Of a stretch of DNA of 64,000 bases, positions 55,399 to 64,000 are shown piece by piece. Numbering within the stretch: the stretch's first letter is position 1; each line of letters starts with the position of its first letter. The notes under the pieces were generated by a model that was given only the letters and a program-made list of their open reading frames with translations, searched no databases and had not been told where the DNA came from. The translations under genes were made by a program, and so were the position numbers. Source of the DNA: Oreohelix idahoensis. Taxonomy: Eukaryota; Mollusca; Gastropoda; Stylommatophora; Oreohelicidae. The stretch covers positions 62,001 to 126,000 of the forward strand of contig JAMPIV010008094.1 of assembly GCA_024509875.1 (NCBI GenBank), given 5' to 3'.

Positions 55399-58069
55399 CG
55401 TGTCCTGCAGCCCATTCTGTCACCTGATTCTTTGATGTTATCAGCCCAGGATTTTTCTTTGCCTTCCTCTTCTCCGTTTACCTTCGACTGTTCCCTGAAG
55501 GATCGTTTTCGAATGGGAGTCATGACGAGTTACATGCCCAAACCAGGCAAGCTTTCGACGTTTCACTGTTGACAAAAGTGGTTCTTGGTGGCCTGCATAG
55601 GTGTTTATCTTCTCTCTAACATAGACATTTGTTTTGTGCTCTTTATAGCAAATGCGCAAAATTCTTCTATAACATTTATGCTCGAAAGCCTGAATCCTTC
55701 GCTCCGTATCTGCAGTGAGTGTCCAGCTCTCACACCCATACAAGAGAATAGATAATACAAGTGATTTGTATAATTTGATCTTCACAGGAAAACTGATGTT
55801 ACTTTTCCAGATCACATTCAACCTTGTCATGGCAGCTGAGGCCATCTCAAGTCTTGTCTTGATTTCTTTAATTGATCTTCCATCACTGCATATAGTGGAC
55901 CCGAGATATTTAAAGGTGTTAACTTCTTCTAACGTTTGCCCATTTAACGTAATGTTGGTCGGAACATGTTTCTTATGGCTATTCACCAATATCTTGCTTT
56001 TTTCTATATTAATTTCCATCCCATACGTTCTTGTTACTTTCTCCAGTCTAGAGGTAAGGTCTTGAAGTTCTGATTCTGATCCAGCTATCAGATCAATATC
56101 ATCAGCAAAACGTAGGTTGCACAGAGGTCGGCCTCCAATCGATATGGTTGATTTATAATCGTAGAGAGCCTCTTGCATAATATGTTCTAGATAAATATTA
56201 AAGAGCACTGGGGACAGGATACATCCCTGCCGAACTCCTACAGTTGTTTTGAAAAATTCTCCAATGTCGTTGCTTGCAAAAACAGCACTGCTTGCGTCCT
56301 TGTATAGTGCTTCAATGATATCTATGATGTTGGTATCAAAATTGAATTTTCTCATTACTTGCCATAAGCCTTCATGCCAGACTCGATCGAAGGCTTTTGT
56401 GAAATCGATGAAGTTATGGTATAAATCGTGTTGATGTTGGAGATGTTTTTCGATAAGTAATCTAATATTGAAGATTTGTTCTGAGGTACTTCTTTTTGGT
56501 CTAAAGCCAGCCTGTTCCTCTGACAAGATTTCTTCTGATTTCTGTTTTATTCTGTTCAAAAGTATCCTTAACATCACCTTACTTGGATGACTAATAAGGC
56601 TAATGGTTCTGTAGTTCTTGCACATTTTTAGATTTCCTTTCTTTGGAAGCGGTATTACTAATGACTGCGTCCATTCTTTTGGCCATTTTTTTGTACTCCA
56701 TATCTTCTGGCAAATTGTTGTCATGATTTTTACTATATCTGGTCCTCCATATTTCAAGAGCTCTGCTGGGATATTATCCACACCCGGTGACTTCCCTCCT
56801 TTCATCGAACATATAGCCTCTTCCACTTCTTCCCGTAATATTGCTGCATTTCCGAGTTCCCTGTTTTCGCACTTAATGTTGTTTAATATGCCTAAGTTAG
56901 TGTCAAGTTTACAGTTATATAATTCTTTACAATATTCTGTCCATCTTCTCATTACAGCTGTTTTTTTCATTGAGCAGAGCCCCATTGCTATCTTCTATGA
57001 CAGTTACCCTGGGCTGTTGGGGTTTTGATAGTTTTCTTAATGTGTCAAAAGCTGCCTTGCTGTTACCTTTTATTAGCCCCGTATTAATGGACTCACATTG
57101 ATCAGCTACCCATTTTTTTCTTTGGCCTGTTTCATTTTCTTCCTAATATTTTTATTCACCATACTGTATTGCCATGCTGCTTCAGGAACCTCTTTCTTAA
57201 CCTTTTTCATTTCTCGCCGTGTATCACATAACTTCAGAATGTCATCTGTAACCCATGGTTTGTTTATTTTCTTTCTTTTACCAAGTATTTCTGTTGCTGA
57301 TTCAATGAGCACGTCTTTCATGTTCTCTGTGATTGAGTTGATATCATCCTCAAAAAGTTGAGAGCTGCGAATTTTCCTCCAACAGTTGCCTCAAAGATTC
57401 CCGCGATTTCTGGATCTTTCAGTTTGTCTAAATTGAATCTTAACTGAGAACATCTGTTTTGATTATAGTTCTTTTTAAGTTTAAGCTTGAGCGTCATCAA
57501 TACCATGTCGTGATCACTACCAATGTCGGCGCCAGGAAAAGTCCTAGTCTTGACTTTATTAATACTGGACTTGAATCTTTTGGATACAAGAATAAAATCA
57601 ATTTGGCCATGTATCTCAGTTTTTGGGGCATGCCACGTTGTTCTTCTTGATAACTTATGAGGAAATAGTGTATTTGCAATGGTTAGTTTATAGTTGCTGG
57701 CAAATTCTAGTAGCCTTAGTCCTCGATCGTTAGTTTCACCTGTCCCAAATCTCCCCACTGTACCAGCCCAGTGACCGTATGCATCTGGCCCTATTTTAGC
57801 ATTCCAATCACCTAACACGATGAGAAGATCTTTCTTTGGAATTTTCTTAATTGCTTTATCCAGATTGTCATAAAATGTATCAATTGCCTCATCCTCATAG
57901 TCAGTAGTGGGGGCATATACCTGTATGATGGAGATGTTCTTTGGATGTGCTGCAATACGAATGGTGATAAGCCTGCTATTTATTGGGGTGCAGCTGATGA
58001 CAGAGTTCAATCTATCTTTATGTACGATAAAACCTACTCCATGCTGATGTTTAGACTCATCTCCACTAA
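55399..58069 (-). pseudogene. 5'-truncated LINE (APE endonuclease + RT), minus strand
   Basis: Endonuclease (58069-57318): SIIQVYAPTTD, VLGDWNAKIG, TTWHAPKTEIHGQIDFILV and GSDHDMVLMTL motifs. After frameshifts, a Lys-rich linker (57321-57106), then RT (56985-55441) with GGKSPGVDNIPAELLK, TISLISHPSKVMLRI, EEQAGFRPKRSTSEQIF, NFIDFTKAFDRVWH, VRQGCILSPVLFN, the catalytic RFADDIDLI near 56105 and YLGSTICSDGRS. The C-terminal region has KLAWFGHVTRHDSHSKTILQ and GKRRRGRQRK, and a final frameshift into SWADNIKESGDR at 55445-55399. Both ends fall inside 30-bp repeat units, with cttc shared at the two junctions. The endonuclease N-terminus is missing. Confidence 0.85.
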
Positions 58070-58250
58070 ACTTCTTAGGATGTTATAAAGGGTTGCGAGA
58101 CTTCTTAAGATGTTATAAAGGGGTGCAAGACTACTTAAGATGTTATAAAGGGGTGCGAGGCTTCTTAAGATGTTATAAAGGGGTGCGAGGCTTCTTAAGA
58201 TATTGTAACGGGGTGCAAGGCTTGTTAAGATATTATAAAGGGGAGCCAGA
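58070..58250 (+). repeat. 30-bp tandem repeat, right block
   Basis: About six units of cttcttaagatgttataaag + gggtgcgagg, continuing the block interrupted at 54965. It is followed by ggagccagaactgtaaaagg ttaagaagcactg; read in reverse this is CAGTGCTTCTTAACC, a hAT-like terminus ending at 58274. A convincing matching left end was not found (cggtgtttcttaac at 54601 is a weak candidate). Confidence 0.75.
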
Positions 58251-58525
58251 ACTGTAAAAGGTTAAGAAGCACTGGTCTAAGTGTATGAATGCTATAGCAC
58301 GTTTCACTAGCTTTGCCCAACTTCAAAATGCTATATCTCAGCGAATATATATAACGACCTCATTTGCACATGATTGGTTTATCAAACAATTGGCATGATT
58401 TTAGCGTGAAATTGCGTGAAATTGCACTTCTTGAACATAAAACAGTTTATATCCGGTGTTACGCACACATTGTCAATCAAAGATGTGTCTACAAAAAGTA
58501 TTGTGTAAGTAGGAGAATTACAGAG

Positions 58526-58960
58526 AAGGAAATGTCGAAATTGTCTTCTTTTCACACAACATGCCTAAGAAAAATTCACCGAATCTTTTGGCCGAATACC
58601 ATCAGCAACCAAGATCTGCTTACTCGGAGCAAGCAAGAGGACATGCACACCATCATAGCTGGCAGACGCTGGAGCTGGGTTGGCCATGTCCTCAGAAGAG
58701 ACCCCGATGCCATCACAAGAACAGCTATGCTATGGACCCCTGAAGGAAAACGAAAGAGAGGCCGACCAAAAACAACTTGGCGGAGGACTGTGGAGGCTGA
58801 GATGCAAAGAATGAACCAGAGTTGGGGCAATGTACGAAGGATCGCCGCCGACCGAGCAAAGTGGAATCAATTTGTTGTTGCCCTACAAGACGCCACTAGG
58901 CGTGATGGCCACTGACTGCTTTGACGGTCGGCGGCTAAGGATCAAAGAAAGAAGAAGAAG
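58526..58960 (+). pseudogene. LINE C-terminal region and 3' end, inserted in the DNA transposon
   Basis: Reads RITEKEMSKLSSFHTTCLRK, then a FWPNTISNQDLLTRSKQEDM block, GRRWSWVGHVLRRDPDAITR, GRPKTTWRRTVEAEMQR and a stop at 58915. It ends gcggctaaggatcaaagaaagaagaagaag. It is the same family as 52783-53155, slightly longer at its 5' side. It lies between the left inverted repeat and the transposase start, and its GAA tail ends about 10 bp before the transposase ATG, so it is a 5'-truncated insertion that may have displaced the transposon's own promoter. Confidence 0.82.
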
Positions 58961-58968
58961 TAGGAAAA

Positions 58969-60258
58969 ATGAGTCTGCGAGTACATTTTATGACATTACA
59001 GCAAATCACAAATAGGATTTTAAAGTATTTCTGCAATGAAGCTACTCGAGGAAAACTATATCATTCTATTTCAAACCCACAAAAGAGGACTATTCATGCC
59101 TTGGGGATAAGCAAACGATCATTGCACCGCTGGATAGCGACATCTGAAATTTCTAATTCCAGTGTTTTACACACGAAAATTAGGCCAAGAGTGGTGTATA
59201 ATTTTGACAGAGAATTGATCTGCAGAGAAATTTGCAACATGTTTCACAATAATGAGGCAGTGACTTTAAGGAAATTGAAAATTTGGTTAAGAAAGAATAA
59301 TGACATTGATATTTCCAAATCTACGCTATGGAGGACTATTAGGAGTTTGGGATTCACTTTTAGAAAATATGTTGGTGGTAGAAACCTTATTTGTGAGAAG
59401 CCTCATATAGTTGCAATGAGAAGCAAATATTTACGCGAGATCAGAGAAATGAGAAGAGATTGTTATGATTTTGTGTATTTAGATGAAACTTGGATCAATG
59501 CCCACCACAGTAATGAACGAGAATGGCAATCATCTGATGGGACAACAAAGAGACTAGTACCAAGCAGCAAAGGACAGCGCCCAATAATTGCACATGCAGG
59601 AAGCAGCCATCATGGGCTTCTAAATAATATTGAACTCATATTTGTTTCAAAATCCACGTATAATAGGGATTATCATACAGAGATGAATGGCAAGATATTT
59701 TAAGATTGGATTGTGAATCATGTACTTCCTTCATTGGATAGACCGTCGTGTTTGAGAATGGACAATGCTTCATATCACAATGTTGTGGCACCAGAAGATA
59801 AAGTTCCTAATTCATCAAGTACTAAAGATGCAATAAAGAGTTGGCTGACCAAAAACAACATTCCATTCAACGAAATGTCCCTGAAGCCTGAATTACTTGG
59901 AATTGTAAAAAAGACACAGCATACAAAGATATTTCACATAGACAAGGCAATCCATGAACATGGTCACAGATGTTTAAGATTGCCTCCTTACCATTCTCAC
60001 TTAAACCCAAAAGAATTAGTCTGGGCTAAAATTAAGGAACAGGTAGCAACAGAAAATAGAACGTTCAAATTAAAAGATGTTGAAATACTTACAAAAGCCG
60101 CCATCTCCAATATAGCCAGGGATTATTGGAAGAAATGTGAGAACCATGTGTTACAAGAGGAAGAGGAATATTGGACGAATGATGGTTTGTCCTTCATTCA
60201 GCCGAGATTGATTATCAATTTCTCAGAGACATCTGATTATGATTCGGATGAAGTTTAA
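58969..60258 (+). pseudogene. DDE transposase with one in-frame stop
   Basis: About 430 codons. N-terminal helix-turn-helix region (LGISKRSLHRWIATSE near 59105; KSTLWRTIRSLGF near 59320). Catalytic region: first Asp in YLDETWINAH near 59480, second Asp in LRMDNASYHN near 59760, Glu in NPKELVWAKIK near 60013. The second Asp and the Glu are separated by 83 residues. A TAA at 59701-59703 interrupts the frame, which continues in phase at 59704 (DWIVNHVLP...); one base change from GAA would explain it. It ends in an acidic tail, SDYDSDEV. The enzyme would excise and insert the element at TA sites. Relatives with LPPYHS-LNPKELVWA motifs are common in invertebrates. Confidence 0.85.
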
Positions 60259-60269
60259 TTTCTTTAAAG

Positions 60270-60482
60270 ATGGCCTTACCGTTATTTACAAGCACAGTAG
60301 AGGAGCAACGTTCCATTATGATATTTATGAACCGCAAAGTGGTGATACCTATCGAAATAATTAGATCAATGAAGGTCCAGTTTGTTAGCGCACTAAATGT
60401 CAATGACAAACAACGTCACGAGTATCTCGCATGCAGATCATTTAAGAAATCATCTTCAACAGGTATTCATATGCAAACGTGA
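60270..60482 (+). CDS. Small open frame downstream of the transposase, function unknown
   Basis: A 70-codon frame beginning 11 bp after the transposase stop and inside the inverted repeats. Its first half, STVEEQRSIMIFMNRK..IPIEIIRSMK, resembles the N-terminal helix-turn-helix of mariner transposases. The second half does not, and a different frame (60397-60582) stays open past it. It may be a relic of an older element, an accessory gene, or chance. Confidence 0.3.
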   Translation: MALPLFTSTVEEQRSIMIFMNRKVVIPIEIIRSMKVQFVSALNVNDKQRHEYLACRSFKKSSSTGIHMQT

Positions 60483-60754
60483 TGGCCACATTATTGTAAT
60501 AGTAGACACGCCTATGCCTAATCAATTCACAGAATCTGTGACTGAAGTGGTAAAATTTCTTTTCTCGATACACAATAATTAGTATGCCGACAAAGATCAA
60601 AGGATTTCATTCGTTTATGGGAACTAGATAAGATGCACAGATATAAAGTATATATTTGTTGGGTCTAACCCAATGCAAAAATGGCATTAATACGTTGGAC
60701 GGTTAATCAGATAATTACATTTGTTTGAGGGCAAAGCTAGTGAAACGTGCTATA

Positions 60755-62240
60755 ACTGTTCCTGTAGCGTGTTGGTTGTATACGCGACGGATGCATCCTC
60801 TCATACGTCCATCCCTATTAATCTTACGTTTGATGCCTAATTCCAGCAATGTTTGCCATGTCGATTCACTGATTGCAGTGTCTTTGTCTAGCAGGTGATC
60901 ATTAGCTGTCCTTGGTATTTTTCCCATATCAATATCCGATGCCTCTCACTATAGATGATATCCAAGCTAGTCTATCAGCTCTCTCACAGCCGCGTACCCA
61001 CTGCATGACCAGGGCAGTAAATCTACACTATCTCATGAAGACTGGAGGTTTCTATTGATGCTTTTCATATTTAATTTAATACATTATTCTAATAAAGAGA
61101 GTTTCATGTCTTTAGTAATTTTGTTTCTTCCTATCGTAAGATGTGTATGATGCGCTCGCATCATTTGCTGGTGGGGCTAGCTTCCGTTCTTAAAAAGAAA
61201 TGCCACCATGAAACTGGGAAAACCACTCACATGCAATACGTGAGTATTAAATTTCTGCTGATAATTTCGGTGCTCTGCTTTTCTTACAGATAAGGAGTCT
61301 CCACTTTTCCCGTGATAGCAGATTATGATAAACAGGTTTTAGAGTAGTATTTTAAGGTTAAAAAAAACGCTCAACAAATGCGTAAATACGAACTCTCATA
61401 ACGATTTGTATGAGCTGGCTGCTACTGTGGTGATTTACATTGATACACCGATCAAATAGTAATAATACCATTTGTTTATAACGATAAAATAATGTAGAAA
61501 TAAAAATAGTGGAGTTGTGACGCTTCTTCTTCGCCCACGCCACCATCGTGTTGATTTTAGCAGACATTATTGTAGAGTAAATGGTACTATCGTTTCTAAT
61601 GTCCTTGAAAAACTATTTATAACATTTTGATACGAAAGGCTTATTCGTCTAGAAGGAGTGAGAGAGGAGAGACAGGAAAATGATACTATTGTCACGCATT
61701 GGTTTGAAACACAAATTGGCAGCGAACGGGTCGGGTAGTGATAACGTAGGGTAAAATTAAATAGAACATGTTTGAAACAAATCAAGCCGTAACCCTTTTC
61801 CGCATAACATGTTTGAAGCAAAAATCTATGTAAGGCCAATATTTGTTCGTTCTATAGTCACACAGTGGAAATGTATACACACACAGACAGCGCATTGCCT
61901 GCCAAGTAGCACATTTTATGACGTAACGGACTAGTGGTTTCAGTTTGAACAACGAGAAAGAAGGGAAAAGATGGAGTATTTATAGAAAAGTAGAAATTGA
62001 CAACTAATATGGAAAATATATGGAAATCATAATTACAGGGTCCATGGCCATAAAATTTAGTTAGTTTAATAGCATATCTTCTCCTGAGCAATAATATGTT
62101 TTAATATACAAAATCCTCCATGTAATAATCAAGATATTGACATAATCCTAGATGTTTGCGAACGGACTGACGAACAGACCCTCATGTTTGCATTCACTAT
62201 TCATAACATTTTGGGGACGCGGTTTTGAAAAAGAGACATG
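60755..62240. other. No recognisable feature
   Basis: AT-rich. A short minus-strand frame at 60715-60927 overlaps the transposon's right inverted repeat. Nothing else in this stretch could be supported as a gene or classified repeat. Confidence 0.4.
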
Positions 62241-62249
62241 AGAGGGGAA

Positions 62250-62853
62250 AGTGAAATTTGATTGGTTAGTAATAGGAGGATAGGAGAAATATTATTGGGT
62301 GGTCCAAACTAAGTATATTTGTAGAGTGATATCCAAAACAGAATTACTAACAGACTGTGAAACACGCAGTTTGTTTGGAGTTTGGTTTTTTTTAAATTTC
62401 AATTCAAAACGGGGGAACGCTGGCTTTCATTGGCCAGCCTCTTTTATAATATCCCAAGCTTCCAAGGCTTGTCGCCATTTGTATAGAATCATTTCCAGAC
62501 TCAGGACGTTGAGAATAGAAGTGTGACTTTGTTGTTAAAACTAAAACTAATAAAATAAAAATAGTCACAGTTTAGCCAGCGGCAGAACTGAATGTGTGCT
62601 AGTCATCGTTCCTGTGGTTTTATTTCATTGAATTGTGGTAAGGGGAATTGAATTATTATTATGTATTATTTGAAAAGGCAAAAGTTTGATACTGCCAAGT
62701 GGGAAAGTGTATGACATGCCTAAAGAGACAGTTTGGGTATTCTCATTTGATTTATGTTTGAATATTGCATCGTTGTAATTAATAAGTATTGTAAGACCAA
62801 GATAGAATAGCAAGCCCTAGTGTTCGATGAACACTTATTAACATGCCTAGAGC

Positions 62854-62934
<81 letters not shown>

Positions 62935-63520
62935 GAAGAAAAATCATATAGAAGGAGATGTACATACTCCTATTAAATTGTGTTGAAGAGAACTATGGAA
63001 AAATGACAGTTGCGTATCTGCCATATGGACCTGAGGTGTGGTCATAGTAGGATGTGAGTTCATATAATTTAGGGGCTGGTGCACCTTGTTTACACACGAG
63101 GCTGACCCAAAAATCATATCATGTAGAGAGTAAGTGAAATATACACCAGATATGAAAAGGCCAGGGTGTCTTTTATGTTGCAGGGTTTTATTTCCTGTTA
63201 CCAGCCGGTGACAGGAAACCTGAAGTACTATAAGAAGACAGTAACGTCTCCAGTGCAGCGTTCAAACTTAAACCACAGACTTATTAAGTTCCTTATAGTG
63301 AGTTATACTGTGTTGTTTTGATGTACCATCTTTTCATTGCATACCCTAGACACTAGCCACATCAAACACCACACATTAGAAATAACATACAGCACCGTGT
63401 GAGATCTAGAGAGGTAGCGTTAGGTCCCTTGAGAACTCATCAACATCATCTATTAGACTCAAGGTCTTACATAGCTTGACCTCACACGGTTGACACATAC
63501 ATAACAACATTCATTATCTT
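62250..63520 (+). repeat. Diverged LTR of the same retrotransposon group, with intron donor
   Basis: Colinear landmarks with the array LTR: ATTGG boxes near 62260 and 62432 and TTTATAATA near 62443; then gctagtcatcgttcctgtgg and tatttcattgaattgtg followed by GTAAG at 62638, matching exon 1 and the intron donor; and near 63340 a cataccctagacac block like that about 180 bp from the end of the array LTRs. A candidate acceptor, tttatgttgcag, ends near 63182. A TA microsatellite interrupts it. The outer ends are not defined and no primer-binding site follows. Confidence 0.5.
62857..62929. repeat. (TA)n microsatellite
   Basis: About 36 uninterrupted TA dinucleotides. Confidence 0.97.
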
Positions 63521-63582
63521 TTACCATCATAACCTCTCCAGCAAAATTAAACTTTGCTACAGCTACAATAGACTAGGCAAGG

Positions 63583-63969
63583 GTGAAGGCGAACAGCAAA
63601 ATCAGACCGAGCACGCCAAATATATACTTTCTGAGAGTAGGAAATTCAGCACATCCCACACCAAGTAAATCAAGTAACAGTTTACCATCTCTTCTTGACT
63701 GTGCAAATGACTGGGAGATGGCAGTAGACCTACCTGGGCTAGGGGCATATCCAGAGATCAGAAGATCTCGAAGACGGCCAGATATAGTGCTGCATTCCTC
63801 ATCATCGCACCAGATTATAATGATTGAGCTGACCGTGCCATTTGAATCCAGATTGGAGGGCAACACTCGTTCAAAGTGGCCAAGCATAATGATCTGGCCA
63901 CGTGTCACGAGAGGATTTCATTATTGTTTGAAATATAAGATATCCTGGACACACAGTTGTATCAGGTGA
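63583..63969 (+). pseudogene. PD-(D/E)XK-like fragment of a mobile-element protein, frameshifted
   Basis: Contains DWEMAVDLPG near 63710, RRPDIVLHSSS near 63777 and IIMIELTVPFE near 63820. The PD...ELT spacing fits a PD-(D/E)XK nuclease-like fold, and the WEMAVDL...RPDIVL...ELTVP signature is familiar from the C-terminal part of reverse-transcriptase-linked proteins in many invertebrate genomes (recollection, not searched). After FESRLE the meaningful frame moves: GQHSFKVAKHNDLATC is read in another frame from about 63858. It has no start context and is cut by the window edge, so it is a fragment of an older element. Confidence 0.55.
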
Positions 63970-64000
63970 TACCAGGATAGTGTCAGATAAGGGACTGGTC

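Larger units (their letters stand above)
58295..60752 (+). mobile_element. Tc1/mariner-superfamily DNA transposon with 24-bp terminal inverted repeats (Sailor-like?)
   Basis: Perfect 24-bp inverted repeats: TAGCACGTTTCACTAGCTTT + GCCC at 58295-58318 and its complement at 60729-60752. TA flanks both ends (58293-58294 and 60753-60754), the superfamily's target duplication. Length is 2,458 bp including a secondary LINE fragment of about 430 bp at 58526-58960. The transposase is at 58969-60258. Its second Asp to Glu spacing is 83 residues, far above the 34-41 of classic Tc1/mariner families and close to the DD82E of the Sailor group as I recall it. Confidence 0.82.

Noticed and set aside
60715..60927. 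70-codon minus-strand frame with a STWQTLLELGI motif
   Set aside because: It vaguely resembles the N-terminal region of some LINE proteins, but it overlaps the right inverted repeat of the DNA transposon and is too short to support.

Overview
This window reads as metazoan intergenic or intronic DNA made almost entirely of nested mobile elements and satellites; there is no operon, no bacterial gene and no clear complete host gene. It is AT-rich, has APE-type LINEs with (GAA)-rich 3' tails, and holds one probable host exon encoding a ShKT-type six-cysteine domain. The style of the LINEs and DNA transposons suggests a mollusc, possibly a gastropod, but that is inference from family resemblance and the species cannot be fixed from this sequence.

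Region 1 (1-24.1 kb): a tandem array of one Ty3/gypsy-class retrotransposon on the + strand. It comprises a 5'-truncated body (426-4536), LTR (4537-6491), body (6492-11185), LTR (11186-13140), body (13141-17801) and LTR (17802-19756). All three LTRs are exactly 1,955 bp. The polyprotein order is gag - protease - integrase - RT - RNase H, so integrase precedes RT as in Gmr1-like elements. The array sits between two pieces of a diverged relative on the - strand: RNase H at 1-428, and gag/protease/part of integrase at 19757-21949 with its primer-binding site and LTR to the right.

Region 2 (24.4-30.4 kb): an approximately 31-bp minisatellite is interrupted by a cut-and-paste DNA transposon (25546-29921, CACTG ends, TTA target duplication). 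That transposon's transposase gene is itself split by a solo LTR of the same retrotransposon family. The solo LTR keeps a 385-bp GT-AG segment that is absent, exactly at its splice sites, from all three array LTRs. A ShKT exon follows at 30074-30222.

Region 3 (30.4-46.3 kb): decayed LINE pieces, hAT-like non-autonomous elements, a CT microsatellite, a 4.5-kb 11-bp minisatellite with a 979-bp higher-order repeat, and a 30/26-bp minisatellite inside hAT-like ends.

Region 4 (46.3-64 kb): a LINE with a 14-bp target duplication whose centre has been replaced by an unexplained, C-depleted G-rich block and a further LTR fragment. Then come a foldback element, a minus-strand LINE inside a 30-bp tandem repeat, a Tc1/mariner-superfamily element with 24-bp inverted repeats and an unusually long D-E spacing, a third LTR-like sequence that keeps the intron donor, and a PD-(D/E)XK-like fragment at the right edge.

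The strongest signal is the LTR intron: one family shows both an intron-bearing form (three diverged copies here) and an exactly spliced form (the young tandem array).
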